From JAGOGN01 sp036652735 (GTDB lineage: Bacteria > Bacillota > Clostridia > Lachnospirales > Lachnospiraceae), in contig JAVVVI010000001.1 of assembly GCA_036652735.1 (NCBI GenBank), positions 62,001 to 126,000 of the forward strand: 64,000 bases of DNA, given 5' to 3'. How positions within the stretch are numbered: position 1 is the first letter of the stretch; each line of letters opens with the position of its first letter. A program made the position numbers and the translations under genes. Of the stretch, positions 44,178-53,196 are shown one piece after another. Below the pieces are notes generated by a model that was not told the DNA's origin, ran no database searches, and worked only from the letters and a program-made list of their open reading frames with translations.

Positions 44178-46601
44178 ATGAAGATATGTATTGTTGGGGG
44201 TGTTGCCGGTGGTGCCAGTGCTGCAACACGATTGCGTCGTTTAGACGAAGATGCTGAGATTATTTTATTTGAAAAGGGGGAATTTATCTCCTATGCGAAT
44301 TGCGGACTTCCATACTATATTGGTGGAATTATCAAAGAGGAAGAAACTCTGATTGTAACCAAACCAGAATTATTAAGAGAACGATTTTTAATTGACGTTC
44401 GTGTGAGGAATGAAGTAACTGCTATTAACAAAGAAGAGAAAAAAATCCAGGTTAAGAACCACGAAACCGGTGAACTCTATGAAGAATCTTACGACAAACT
44501 TCTACTGTCCCCGGGTGCTGCTCCCAAAATCATGTTTCCTGAGGCGGCTGCCATTCCGGGCGTATTTACTTTACGAACGGTCCCTGACACGCTGAAGATT
44601 CGCAGCTTTATTGATACCCAAAAGCCAAAAACTGCCGTTGTGATCGGCGGTGGATTTATTGGAATTGAAATGGCAGAGAATCTAACCGCTCAGGGCATTG
44701 CCGTTACGGTTGTGGAATTTGCCCCTCATATCGTTGCCTCCATGGACCATGAACTGGCAAATATTCTTCATACTCATTTAGCTGAGAATGGAGTATCGCT
44801 TCTTTTAAAAACCGGTGTCACGAATATAAAACAAGAAGGAAGCAGCATCTGCTTATCTCTCACAAACGACACTTCCATCCATGCCGACCTGGTACTGATG
44901 TCTGTTGGTGTCGCCCCTGAAAGCCGCCTTGCAAAAGAAACCGGCCTGTCTCTTGGCATGGGTAACAGCATTGCTGTTACAGACACTTTGCAAACCAGTG
45001 ATCCCAATATTTACGCCGTTGGAGATGCCATTTCTATTGAACATGCCATTACCCATAAGGAAAGCCTGATTCCCCTTGCCGGTCCTGCAAATCGACAGGG
45101 CAGAATTGTTGCGGAAAATATCCTTGGTGCTTCTAAATCGGGAAATCTCACCTTAGGAAGTGCCGTATTAAAGGTCTTTGACTTAACGGCTGCTTCCACC
45201 GGCTTAAGTGAAGCCCAGTGCCAAAAGATGAATATCGATTATAAAAAAACTTATGTACATCCCTTTTCCCACGCCAGCTATTATCCCGGTGCAACCCAGA
45301 TTACCATGAAATTACTGTTTACCAATGATGGTTCCATTCTTGGTGCACAGGCTGTTGGTTACGAAGGTGTTGAGAAACATATCGATGTAATTGCCAGTGT
45401 TATCCACTTTAAAGGGACCGTAAAGGATTTAGAAGAACTGGAACTATGCTATGCTCCTCCATTTTCCTCCGCTAAGGATCCGGTAAATATGCTTGGTTTT
45501 ACTGCTTCTAATATTTTAAATGGAAGTATGCCTGTCTTTTACGCTGAGGATCTGGAAACCCTTGACCTGAATAAAATTCAGTTGGTTGATGTCAGCACAC
45601 CCGATGAAGTTCTTATGGGTACTATTAAAAACAGTCGCAATATTCCCCTGGATACCCTTCGAAACCGTATGGCGGAACTGGATCCCTCAAAGCCGGTTTA
45701 TCTCTTCTGCCGAATTGGTTTAAGAGGCTATATTGCGGCCAGAATCCTGTTGCAACATGGATATCAGGTCTTTAATCTCAGCGGTGGCTACAAAACTTAT
45801 ATGATGATTCAGAATAAAAAGACATCCTTTTTATCCAAAGAATGCAGTCATAAGGAACACTCGGAGCAGTCCTCCGGTACGCCTGCTGCTTCCATGGAAG
45901 TAAATGCCTGCGGGCTTCAATGCCCCGGTCCAATTATGAAGGTTGCAGATGGCATGAAGGAACTGAAAGATGGCGAACAATTGTTAATTCATGCCACTGA
46001 TCCTGCTTTTGCATCCGATATCAAGGTTTGGTGTGAACGAACGGGAAACCAATGCTTAACCATTACGTCTGAAAAAGGAATCTTTCACGTTACTTTGCAA
46101 AAAGGCACTTTAATTCCTGTCCCTTCTACCGGTAATGACAAAACAATGGTTATTTTCAGCAGTGACCTGGACAAAGCGATTGCTGCTTTTATCATTGCCA
46201 ATGGTTCTGTTGCAATGGGACGGAAGGTAACTCTATTCTTTACCTTTTGGGGTCTAAACATACTACGCAAAAACTCCAAAGTAACTGTTTCAAAGACCGT
46301 CGTTGAAAAAATGTTTGGTAAACTGATGCCTCGTGGAAGCAAAAAGCTGGGTCTGTCCCGAATGAATATGGGTGGAATGGGTGCCAAAATGATTCGCACC
46401 ATTATGAAAAAGAAACAGGTCTCTTCCCTGGAAGAGCTTATTCAATCCGCCATACAAAGCGGCGTACGAATTGTAGCCTGTGAAATGTCCATGGATTTAA
46501 TGGGCATTCATCCGGAAGAATTAATTCCCGGCGTAGAACTAGGTGGCGTTGCAACCTTCCTTGGAAGCGCCGAAACATCGGATACAAATTTGTTCATCTA
46601 A
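44178..46601 (+). CDS. CoA-disulfide reductase-like FAD protein fused to rhodanese, TusA and DsrE domains
   Basis: An 807-residue multidomain protein. Residues 1-445 form a pyridine nucleotide-disulfide oxidoreductase of the CoA-disulfide/persulfide reductase type: GGVAGGASAATRLRR FAD site, redox Cys42 in YANCGLPYY, NAD site VVIGGGFIGIEMAE, and dimerisation domain. Residues 460-545 are a rhodanese domain (Cys511 in FCRIGLRGY), 573-640 a TusA/SirA domain (C578/C582 in NACGLQCPGP), and 655-807 a DsrE/DsrE2-like domain (Cys768 in VACEMSMDLMG). This is a complete Cys-to-Cys sulfur relay in one chain. GAGGG precedes ATG 44178. The physiological sulfur donor and acceptor are unknown. Confidence 0.9.
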   Translation: MKICIVGGVAGGASAATRLRRLDEDAEIILFEKGEFISYANCGLPYYIGGIIKEEETLIVTKPELLRERFLIDVRVRNEVTAINKEEKKIQVKNHETGELYEESYDKLLLSPGAAPKIMFPEAAAIPGVFTLRTVPDTLKIRSFIDTQKPKTAVVIGGGFIGIEMAENLTAQGIAVTVVEFAPHIVASMDHELANILHTHLAENGVSLLLKTGVTNIKQEGSSICLSLTNDTSIHADLVLMSVGVAPESRLAKETGLSLGMGNSIAVTDTLQTSDPNIYAVGDAISIEHAITHKESLIPLAGPANRQGRIVAENILGASKSGNLTLGSAVLKVFDLTAASTGLSEAQCQKMNIDYKKTYVHPFSHASYYPGATQITMKLLFTNDGSILGAQAVGYEGVEKHIDVIASVIHFKGTVKDLEELELCYAPPFSSAKDPVNMLGFTASNILNGSMPVFYAEDLETLDLNKIQLVDVSTPDEVLMGTIKNSRNIPLDTLRNRMAELDPSKPVYLFCRIGLRGYIAARILLQHGYQVFNLSGGYKTYMMIQNKKTSFLSKECSHKEHSEQSSGTPAASMEVNACGLQCPGPIMKVADGMKELKDGEQLLIHATDPAFASDIKVWCERTGNQCLTITSEKGIFHVTLQKGTLIPVPSTGNDKTMVIFSSDLDKAIAAFIIANGSVAMGRKVTLFFTFWGLNILRKNSKVTVSKTVVEKMFGKLMPRGSKKLGLSRMNMGGMGAKMIRTIMKKKQVSSLEELIQSAIQSGVRIVACEMSMDLMGIHPEELIPGVELGGVATFLGSAETSDTNLFI

Positions 46602-46611
46602 CAACACTCTT

Positions 46612-46650
46612 ATAACAGGCATAGAATTTTTATCTTTCTATGCCTGTTAT
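46612..46650. terminator. Hairpin between convergent fusion gene and spoIIP
   Basis: ATAACAGGCATAGAA pairs with TTCTATGCCTGTTAT around a short T-rich loop; the right arm includes the spoIIP stop codon. The tails are only moderately T-rich, and it probably serves the plus-strand gene. Confidence 0.65.
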
Positions 46651-47873
46651 TCATTTTGTGATGTCAGAACTTTATTTAACAGGTCCGCTAAAGGCTCCAT
46701 GGCATTCCCTGCTTCCTCATCGGTATTGGTCTGTGCCCCAACTTCAATTAAAAGTGTCCTGGGTTTTAAATGCATATTGTAACGATATCCTTTTAGATAA
46801 ATTGGCCTTGTAAAACCCGGATAATAGGTGGCTGCCGCAATTTGCATCTGCAGTGAAAATGCAAGATTATCCTGTAAATTTGGATTTTTCAAATATGTAA
46901 TTTCACCATTTGCGGTTGTGCGACTGAGGCCATTAAAAAACATAATTTTTGCGGTCTTTTTTCCATTAATTTTTTTAATCAAATGTGCATCTTCCTTCAC
47001 TGCATCCCGATGCATGTCAATTACAACCTTAATGGAGGGATGGTCTGAAAGAATTTTTTCAATTGCAGGCAATGCTTCCGAATAAGCTGCATCCCGGCTT
47101 TTCACATCATATTCACCCAAGTGATGCAATACCTCAAATCCATACTTTTCTTCTAACAGCTGATCCAGATATTGGGCTATATCCACTACTGATTTCTGCT
47201 TTTCACCCTTTTTGGAACTTATATATTTTTCCTGGGAATGTGTATGATAAATTAAAATCTGGGGTCCCTTCCCATTTTTTTTAATGGTAAGATCTTTCTT
47301 TAATAATTTTTCTGCATTGAGCTGGCTTCCTTTAATTGTTGTGGTTCGATCAATCACATAGAAGTTCTGCCGCAAATAATCAAAGTCATTTAGCTTTTCC
47401 AATGACACCGCCTTAGCCTCGTCCTCTTTTAAGTTACCAGTGGAATCGGTCTCTTTTTCATCCTCCTCCACTACCTCCTGTGCTACAATATCTCCCGTTC
47501 TATCATCCACATAATTCTCATCTGCTGCCTCACTGGCAACTATGGCTTCGTAGGAAATTGCACTTTCCACTTTGGTCTCATAGTGTGGTTTTGTACTCTC
47601 ATAAGCATAAATAGGAAAATATCGTACCACTTTACTCACGAATACATCCCAGAGGGAATCTTCTCCGGGGGGTGAGACTGAAAAGGTCAACACCGGAGAA
47701 TGGAGTTTTATCATGCGGTTACCCATGTCATTTACCGTCTGTTCCAAACACTGCTGTGCAAATGAGGATGTTTTTCCTCCACGTTTTCCAATGGCAAAAA
47801 AAGCTGCCATACAAATCAATACACAAGTCAGAATAATTCTTGCTATTTTTACAATTTTCTTTCTGTAGTTCAC
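46647..47873 (-). CDS. spoIIP: Stage II sporulation protein P
   Basis: A 408-residue SpoIIP, the membrane-anchored peptidoglycan amidase/endopeptidase of the engulfment machine (with SpoIID and SpoIIM). One N-terminal membrane segment (ARIILTCVLICMAAFFAIG) precedes an acidic linker and the C-terminal catalytic domain with ILIYHTHSQEKY, VVIDMHRDAV and a late Glu in LLIEVGAQTNT. The start is taken as GTG 47873, with GGTGG 6 nt upstream; an ATG at 47909 lacks an SD. It follows aroE by 81 bp. It implies a spore-forming lineage. Confidence 0.92.
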   Translation of the reverse strand: MNYRKKIVKIARIILTCVLICMAAFFAIGKRGGKTSSFAQQCLEQTVNDMGNRMIKLHSPVLTFSVSPPGEDSLWDVFVSKVVRYFPIYAYESTKPHYETKVESAISYEAIVASEAADENYVDDRTGDIVAQEVVEEDEKETDSTGNLKEDEAKAVSLEKLNDFDYLRQNFYVIDRTTTIKGSQLNAEKLLKKDLTIKKNGKGPQILIYHTHSQEKYISSKKGEKQKSVVDIAQYLDQLLEEKYGFEVLHHLGEYDVKSRDAAYSEALPAIEKILSDHPSIKVVIDMHRDAVKEDAHLIKKINGKKTAKIMFFNGLSRTTANGEITYLKNPNLQDNLAFSLQMQIAAATYYPGFTRPIYLKGYRYNMHLKPRTLLIEVGAQTNTDEEAGNAMEPLADLLNKVLTSQNE

Positions 47874-47954
47874 CCATTGCCACCCTTTCACCAAAAGACA
47901 TACATCCACAGATATATATATGATGACAAGGTTGAATTTATGCTCTTATTTCAC

Positions 47955-48689
47955 TTATTCTTTTCTATGTGTAAAATATCTGGCTGCTTCCTCTGCCTGG
48001 GCAGTCAGCATTTTAATACCACCAGAACATCGAATTCCCAGTTCTTCTGCCTGTGCTAAAAGCTTTGTTTTTTCCGGATTGTAGATTACATCAAAGACCC
48101 CTTCGCAGTCCGGAAATTGCGTAAGATCTATGGGCCGTTGTTCTACGTTTGGATACATTCCAACCGGAGTTGTATTAATAATCACCTGAATCCTGTCCAC
48201 TCTGTGTAAGTCAGCATAATTTACCCTTATGACCGGATTATTTTCCTGGAATTCCTGCTCCCTTCGGGAAGCAATTACAATTTTGGCTGCTCCCATCTGC
48301 TTCACAGCCCAGGTCACGGTCTTACTGGTTGCTCCATCTCCCAAAATAAGGACTGTTTTAGTTTCAACAACGATGCCTGCTTCTTTCATTGCGTAACAAA
48401 ATCCATAGTAATCTGTATTTGTTCCACAAAGTTTTCTCTGGGCATTAAAATATAAGGTATTTACAGCCCCTATTTGTTTTGCAATGGGTGCTAAATAGTC
48501 ACAATAGGGCATTACGGTCTGTTTGTATGGAATGGTAACATTTAAACCCAGGAAATTTCTGGTCTCCAATAGTTCCACTAACTCTTCTTTGGAAACCGGA
48601 TACAGTTCATATTGATAGAATCCCAGGCTCTCATGTATTTCCTTGGAATAACTATGGCCCAGTTTTTCCCCAACTAATCCATATTGCAT
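47955..48689 (-). CDS. aroE: Shikimate dehydrogenase
   Basis: A 244-residue NADP-dependent enzyme reducing 3-dehydroshikimate; a short member (usual about 270-290). Seen: GLVGEKLGHSYSKEIHE, NVTIPYKQTV, GAVNTLYF, NTDYYGF and the NADP loop ILGDGATSKT. The C-terminal GGIKMLTAQAEEAARYFT replaces the usual GxxMLxxQ block in conserved form. It overlaps chorismate mutase by 16 bp at the end of the aromatic operon. Confidence 0.92.
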   Translation of the reverse strand: MQYGLVGEKLGHSYSKEIHESLGFYQYELYPVSKEELVELLETRNFLGLNVTIPYKQTVMPYCDYLAPIAKQIGAVNTLYFNAQRKLCGTNTDYYGFCYAMKEAGIVVETKTVLILGDGATSKTVTWAVKQMGAAKIVIASRREQEFQENNPVIRVNYADLHRVDRIQVIINTTPVGMYPNVEQRPIDLTQFPDCEGVFDVIYNPEKTKLLAQAEELGIRCSGGIKMLTAQAEEAARYFTHRKE

Positions 48690-48961
48690 GATTCTTCTCC
48701 TTCTATCAACTCCCTTTGATACGCTCTGCTCACTTGAAACATGGTACCATATAGTGTTCGAATATAGGGCTCCATAAGTGGACCCACCTGTTCAGACAGC
48801 TTTTGCAGAATTTCTTCCTCTCTTTGTGCATTTAAAACGATCGTTTTAGAAGCTTTCTTTTCTTCTGCTACCTGTTTGGATAACTTCATTCGTTGAAGGA
48901 ATAAAGCAGCTATTTCCTCATCTATTTTATCGATTTCAATTCTTATGTTCTCTAATGACAT
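48674..48961 (-). CDS. Chorismate mutase (AroQ class)
   Basis: A 95-residue all-helical monofunctional chorismate mutase making prephenate for Phe and Tyr. Seen: IRIEIDKIDEEIAALFLQRM with the N-terminal Arg, and the later RTLYGTMFQVSRAYQ with helix residues typical of AroQ. AGGAGAAGAAG precedes the ATG. It overlaps aroC by 26 bp and aroE by 16 bp. It feeds tyrA in the same operon. Confidence 0.9.
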   Translation of the reverse strand: MSLENIRIEIDKIDEEIAALFLQRMKLSKQVAEEKKASKTIVLNAQREEEILQKLSEQVGPLMEPYIRTLYGTMFQVSRAYQRELIEGEESCNMD

Positions 48962-50060
48962 CTTCTTCTCCTAATTCCAGCATGGTATCTAAAATACCCA
49001 GTGCCATGGCGGCTTCCACTACTGGGACTGCCCGAACCACCACACAGGGATCATGTCTGCCAACAATACTCAGCTTCGTATTTTCTCCCCGGCTTAAAGA
49101 TACCGAGTCCTGTTCCTTTGCTATGGATGGTGTGGGTTTCATTCCAAGACGGCAGATAATGGGCATTCCGGATGAAATTCCACCTAATATTCCTCCATGG
49201 TGATTGGTTCTTGTTTTAACCTGATTTCCGTCCATATAAAATGCATCGTTATTCTCAGAACCTTTCCTGGCAGAAGAGGCAAATCCTGTGCCGAACTCAA
49301 CTCCTTTTACTGCCGGAATCCCAAAGAAAATCGGAGACAAGATGCTTTCTAGTCCATCATACATAGGACCGCCAATTCCCGGTTTCACTCCAATTGCCAC
49401 ACACTCTATGATTCCGCCAATGGAATCTCCCTGTGACCGGACTTCGGTTATATACTTCCCCATCTCCGCTCCCTTTTCTTCATCCAGTACAGGAAAGGAA
49501 CGTGTCTTCAAATCATTTAGTTGTGTCAAGTCTTCTATTCCCTCTGAGAATCCTCTGTCAAAAATAGAACCAATGGCATAAATATGTGCTCCAATATGAA
49601 TATTTTCTTTTTCCAATATTTGAAGTGCAATGGCCCCTGCAATACAAAGAGGTGCCGTCATTCTTCCTGAAAAAGGACCGCCGCCGCTGATATTCACACT
49701 GCCCTTATACTTTACCATTGCCGTATAATCTCCATGTCCGGGACGTGGAACATCACAAACAGATTCATAATCCTTGGAATGGATATTGGTATTTTTAATT
49801 ATAATGGTCAATGGTTCCTTTGTTGTTTTACCATCAATAAGACCACTTCGAACCAAAGGCAGGTCCGGTTCTTTTCGTGAGGTTGCATAAATACTGTTCC
49901 CGGGTGCTCTCCGATTTAGTAATTCCTGCATTTTATCAAAATCAATCCATTGTCCAATGGGCAGACCTGTAATCGTTACCCCTATTTCTTCTTCGTGAGA
50001 ACCTCCAAATATGGTTACCTTTAAGTGTCTGCCAAAGGTAGAAGAACATTTAATACTCAT
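48936..50060 (-). CDS. aroC: Chorismate synthase
   Basis: A 374-residue FMN-dependent enzyme converting EPSP to chorismate. Seen: FGRHLKVTIFGGSHEEEIG, RAPGNS, RPGHGDYTAMVKY, GGGPFSGRMTAP, NHHGGILGGISSGMPI and GRHDPC. ATG 50060 is preferred (GGGAGG 8 nt upstream) over ATG 50069, where the SD would be too close. It overlaps aroA by 11 bp. Confidence 0.96.
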   Translation of the reverse strand: MSIKCSSTFGRHLKVTIFGGSHEEEIGVTITGLPIGQWIDFDKMQELLNRRAPGNSIYATSRKEPDLPLVRSGLIDGKTTKEPLTIIIKNTNIHSKDYESVCDVPRPGHGDYTAMVKYKGSVNISGGGPFSGRMTAPLCIAGAIALQILEKENIHIGAHIYAIGSIFDRGFSEGIEDLTQLNDLKTRSFPVLDEEKGAEMGKYITEVRSQGDSIGGIIECVAIGVKPGIGGPMYDGLESILSPIFFGIPAVKGVEFGTGFASSARKGSENNDAFYMDGNQVKTRTNHHGGILGGISSGMPIICRLGMKPTPSIAKEQDSVSLSRGENTKLSIVGRHDPCVVVRAVPVVEAAMALGILDTMLELGEEDVIREHKN

Positions 50061-51264
50061 ACCATTCACCTCCCAGTTGTTTATAATCCATAAAAAAATC
50101 AGGATAAGATTTTGCCACAGCTTCTGCTCCTACAATGTATACCGGTTCCCTGCATAAACTTGATGCAATGGCTGCCGCCATTACAATCCGATGGTCATTC
50201 TGACTACACACGGTTCCACCGGTCAGCCCACCCTTGCCATCTATGGTAAGGCCTTCCTGTTCTTCTATAATTCTTCCCCCAAGTGCTTCTATCATATCAT
50301 GAACTGCCACTAACCGGTCACTCTCTTTGATTCGAAGTCTTGCGGCATTGATAATCCTGGTTCTGCCTTTTCGGGATGCTGCCAGTACCGAAAGAATCGG
50401 CACCAAATCCGGAATATCGGTTACATCTATCACCCAATCTTCCCGGCTGTGGTTCTCTTCTAATTCTTTTAACTCTTCAATGAGCCTAAGAATTGCCTTG
50501 TCCCCCTGCATGGACTGTACATTCAGATTCTTACAGTTAATCTGCTGCTCAGAACCGGTGATTTTTTCCGCTATCCTGTCTGCTGCAATCCAGAATGCAC
50601 TGTTTGACCAATCCCCTTCTGCCTCCACCTCACCCGGCGACCGATAGCTCTGCCCACCCTTTATGATGAATGTATGAAACGGAGTTCTTTGCACTTCTAT
50701 CTGAATTCCAAACTGCTGCAATACCTCCAGTGTTAGTTCCACATACCCGATGGATTCTAAATTGGATGTTAGTTCTATCCTGCTCTCCTGTTCCAACAGA
50801 GGCAGTGCAAACAAAAGACCTGTTATATACTGAGAGCTTACATTTCCTGCCAAAGAAAATATTCCGCCCTGAAGTTTTCCCGACACACGAATAATCAGTC
50901 CTGCTTCCTGTGAAGTTTGAAAACTGCAGCCATGTGCCTCCATCTCCTCTTTTAAGGGTGACAAGGGACGTTGGGGAAGGCGTCCATTTCCATAAAATTC
51001 CGCCTGTTCTGTCAAAGCCATTACAATGGGCAGAAAAAAACGCAGCGTCGATCCACTTTCTCCACATGGATAGTTCCCACTCCCATTTTTCAGGGCCCGA
51101 ATGCAGTTCTCGGTTGCCTTTAAATCGTCATTCCAGTCATGGATGGTCACCCTGCATGGCTCCTTACATAACGCTGCTGCAATTAATAACCGGTGGGCGT
51201 GAGATTTTGATGTAATGGCATTCAAGCTTCCCTTTAAAGGTCCTGGTATTATTTTTATATTCAT
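50050..51264 (-). CDS. aroA: 3-phosphoshikimate 1-carboxyvinyltransferase (EPSP synthase)
   Basis: A 404-residue two-domain enzyme joining PEP to shikimate 3-phosphate. Seen: TSKSHAHRLLIAAAL, GESGSTLRFFLPI, VSSQYITGLLFALP, EGDWSNSAFWIAA, RIKESDRL and NDHRIVMAAAIAS. GAGGAGGGG lies before ATG 51264; the open frame further upstream would read into the aroB end. It overlaps aroC by 11 bp. Confidence 0.95.
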   Translation of the reverse strand: MNIKIIPGPLKGSLNAITSKSHAHRLLIAAALCKEPCRVTIHDWNDDLKATENCIRALKNGSGNYPCGESGSTLRFFLPIVMALTEQAEFYGNGRLPQRPLSPLKEEMEAHGCSFQTSQEAGLIIRVSGKLQGGIFSLAGNVSSQYITGLLFALPLLEQESRIELTSNLESIGYVELTLEVLQQFGIQIEVQRTPFHTFIIKGGQSYRSPGEVEAEGDWSNSAFWIAADRIAEKITGSEQQINCKNLNVQSMQGDKAILRLIEELKELEENHSREDWVIDVTDIPDLVPILSVLAASRKGRTRIINAARLRIKESDRLVAVHDMIEALGGRIIEEQEGLTIDGKGGLTGGTVCSQNDHRIVMAAAIASSLCREPVYIVGAEAVAKSYPDFFMDYKQLGGEWYEY

Positions 51265-51277
51265 AGAACCCCTCCTC

Positions 51278-52354
51278 TTAGAATGCATGTTCAATAAAAT
51301 GTTCAAGCTCTGATATGGGTAGTTCCTTTAGATAACAGGCACCCATTTTCTTTGGTACTACAAGGGTAATCCTATCACCCTGTCTTTTTTTATCCTTCCA
51401 TGCAACCTCTGCAAGCTGTTTGGATGAAAAGTTACACTCCAATGGAAACTTGAACTTTAACAAAATGCGCTTAAGGTCTTCGGAACAATCCTCTTGTGAA
51501 TACCCCAATTGATACGATGCGCGGGAGACTATATACATTCCAATTGCAACTGCATGACCATGCGTCACTTGATAATTACTGCATTTTTCAATGGCATGCC
51601 CTATTGTATGTCCAAAGTTCAATAGCTGGCGCTTGCCGGTATCCCTCTGGTCCAAACCAACAATCTCTGCCTTTATTGTAATACATCTTAAGACAATTTT
51701 CTCTAAAATGTCTCCCTGGTGGGTTGTACCATATAACGCTTCCCCATACTGCTCCATTTGTTCCAATAGTTCCAGATCCTGAATGGCACCATACTTAATC
51801 ACTTCTGCTACTCCATCCAAAAAAATAGTATAAGGAAGTGTCTTCATGGTATCACAATCGCAAAGAACCAGAGACGGCTGCCAGAATGCTCCTGCCAGAT
51901 TTTTCCCCCCTTCCAGATTCACACCTGTTTTTCCACCTACAGAGGAATCCACTGCTGCCAGAAACGTAGTTGGAATCTGTACATAAGGGATTCCTCTTAG
52001 GAAAATTGACGCTGCAAATCCTGCAATATCTCCTGCAATTCCACCACCCAATGCAACAATACTGTCACTTCTTGTAAAATTATGGTCCGCCATAAGTTCT
52101 AAAATGGCTTTTACTGTGTCGATTTTCTTTGCATTTTCCCCTTTTGGGAATACGTAGCTTATCGTTTGAAACCCTTCCTGTTCCAGTGATGCAACCACTT
52201 GTGAGGCATAAAGCTTTTCTACTACCGAGTCGGTTACCAGACAGATTTTACCCGGTGAAAGAACTGTTTTTATATACTTCCCTGCTTCTTGAACAATACC
52301 TCGTTTTAAGATCACCTCATATTTTTTTCCCGTTGGAACCGTCACTTTTTCCAT
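51278..52354 (-). CDS. aroB: 3-dehydroquinate synthase
   Basis: A 358-residue NAD- and zinc-dependent enzyme converting DAHP to 3-dehydroquinate. Seen: ALGGGIAGDIAGFAASIFLRG, QIPTTFLAAVDSSVGGKTGVN, and metal ligands in NFGHTIGHAIEKCSNYQVTHGHAVAIG (two parts). The start overlaps the tyrA stop (TAATG). Confidence 0.96.
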   Translation of the reverse strand: MEKVTVPTGKKYEVILKRGIVQEAGKYIKTVLSPGKICLVTDSVVEKLYASQVVASLEQEGFQTISYVFPKGENAKKIDTVKAILELMADHNFTRSDSIVALGGGIAGDIAGFAASIFLRGIPYVQIPTTFLAAVDSSVGGKTGVNLEGGKNLAGAFWQPSLVLCDCDTMKTLPYTIFLDGVAEVIKYGAIQDLELLEQMEQYGEALYGTTHQGDILEKIVLRCITIKAEIVGLDQRDTGKRQLLNFGHTIGHAIEKCSNYQVTHGHAVAIGMYIVSRASYQLGYSQEDCSEDLKRILLKFKFPLECNFSSKQLAEVAWKDKKRQGDRITLVVPKKMGACYLKELPISELEHFIEHAF

Positions 52355-53196
52355 TAAAATTTTTCTCCATCTATGGTCATTTTTCTTTCTTTACCTTCTC
52401 TTAAAAGCGTACAAAGTGTCTCTTTGTCCTGTGTCTGAATTGCTTGCTTATATTCTTCTAGATGTTGAATTAATTCCTCTATTTCTTCGGATAAGAACTG
52501 TGGATTGCATAAGAATAACTCCGTCCACATATCTTCTTTTAATTTTGCAACACGAGTCATATCTTTATAACTTCCTGCGGAGAATCCCTGATGCTGCAAT
52601 GCTGTCTCACTCTTTATATAGGCTCCTGAAACCACATGTGCCAGTTGAGAGGTGAACGCAATCATACGGTCATGTTCTTCCGGTGTTGTAATTACAATAT
52701 CCTGAAAACCAATGCTGAGAAATAATTGTTTCATTTGCTGAACGGCTTCAATCTGTGTTCCTTTTGCCGGTGTCAATATCATGGATGCATGCTGGAATAA
52801 TGCCTTCTTTGCATGATTGAATCCGGAATGTGCCGCTCCTGCCATAGGATGTCCGCCCATAAATAAAAATCCCTGTTCTTTTGCAATTGGCTCCAATTCA
52901 GCGCAGATCACACGTTTCACTCCACAACAGTCCAGTACCACTCCGCCTTTTCTGATTTGCTCCCTGTGCTGTTTCACAAAATCAATGGTTGCCTGTGGAT
53001 AGAGTGCAAGAATTAATAATTCACACTCCGGTAATTCTTCTGCCTTTAACTCCTCATCAATGGCTCCTGTTACAATCGCTTTTTTTACAATTGAATCTTC
53101 AATATCCAGTCCCAGAATTTGATGTTCGGTATTTTCCTTGAATGTTTTAGCCATGGAACCGCCAATCAGACCAAGTCCGATAATTCCTATCTTCAT
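52354..53196 (-). CDS. tyrA: Prephenate dehydrogenase
   Basis: A 280-residue NAD-dependent enzyme making 4-hydroxyphenylpyruvate for tyrosine. Seen: IGIIGLGLIGGSMAKTFKE at the N-terminus, the catalytic-region GGHPMAGAAHSGF, and helical C-terminal domain with TSQLAHVVSGAYI. There is no ACT domain, so feedback control is likely elsewhere, perhaps through the operon attenuator. GGGGG precedes the ATG, which abuts the aroF stop. Confidence 0.94.
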   Translation of the reverse strand: MKIGIIGLGLIGGSMAKTFKENTEHQILGLDIEDSIVKKAIVTGAIDEELKAEELPECELLILALYPQATIDFVKQHREQIRKGGVVLDCCGVKRVICAELEPIAKEQGFLFMGGHPMAGAAHSGFNHAKKALFQHASMILTPAKGTQIEAVQQMKQLFLSIGFQDIVITTPEEHDRMIAFTSQLAHVVSGAYIKSETALQHQGFSAGSYKDMTRVAKLKEDMWTELFLCNPQFLSEEIEELIQHLEEYKQAIQTQDKETLCTLLREGKERKMTIDGEKF

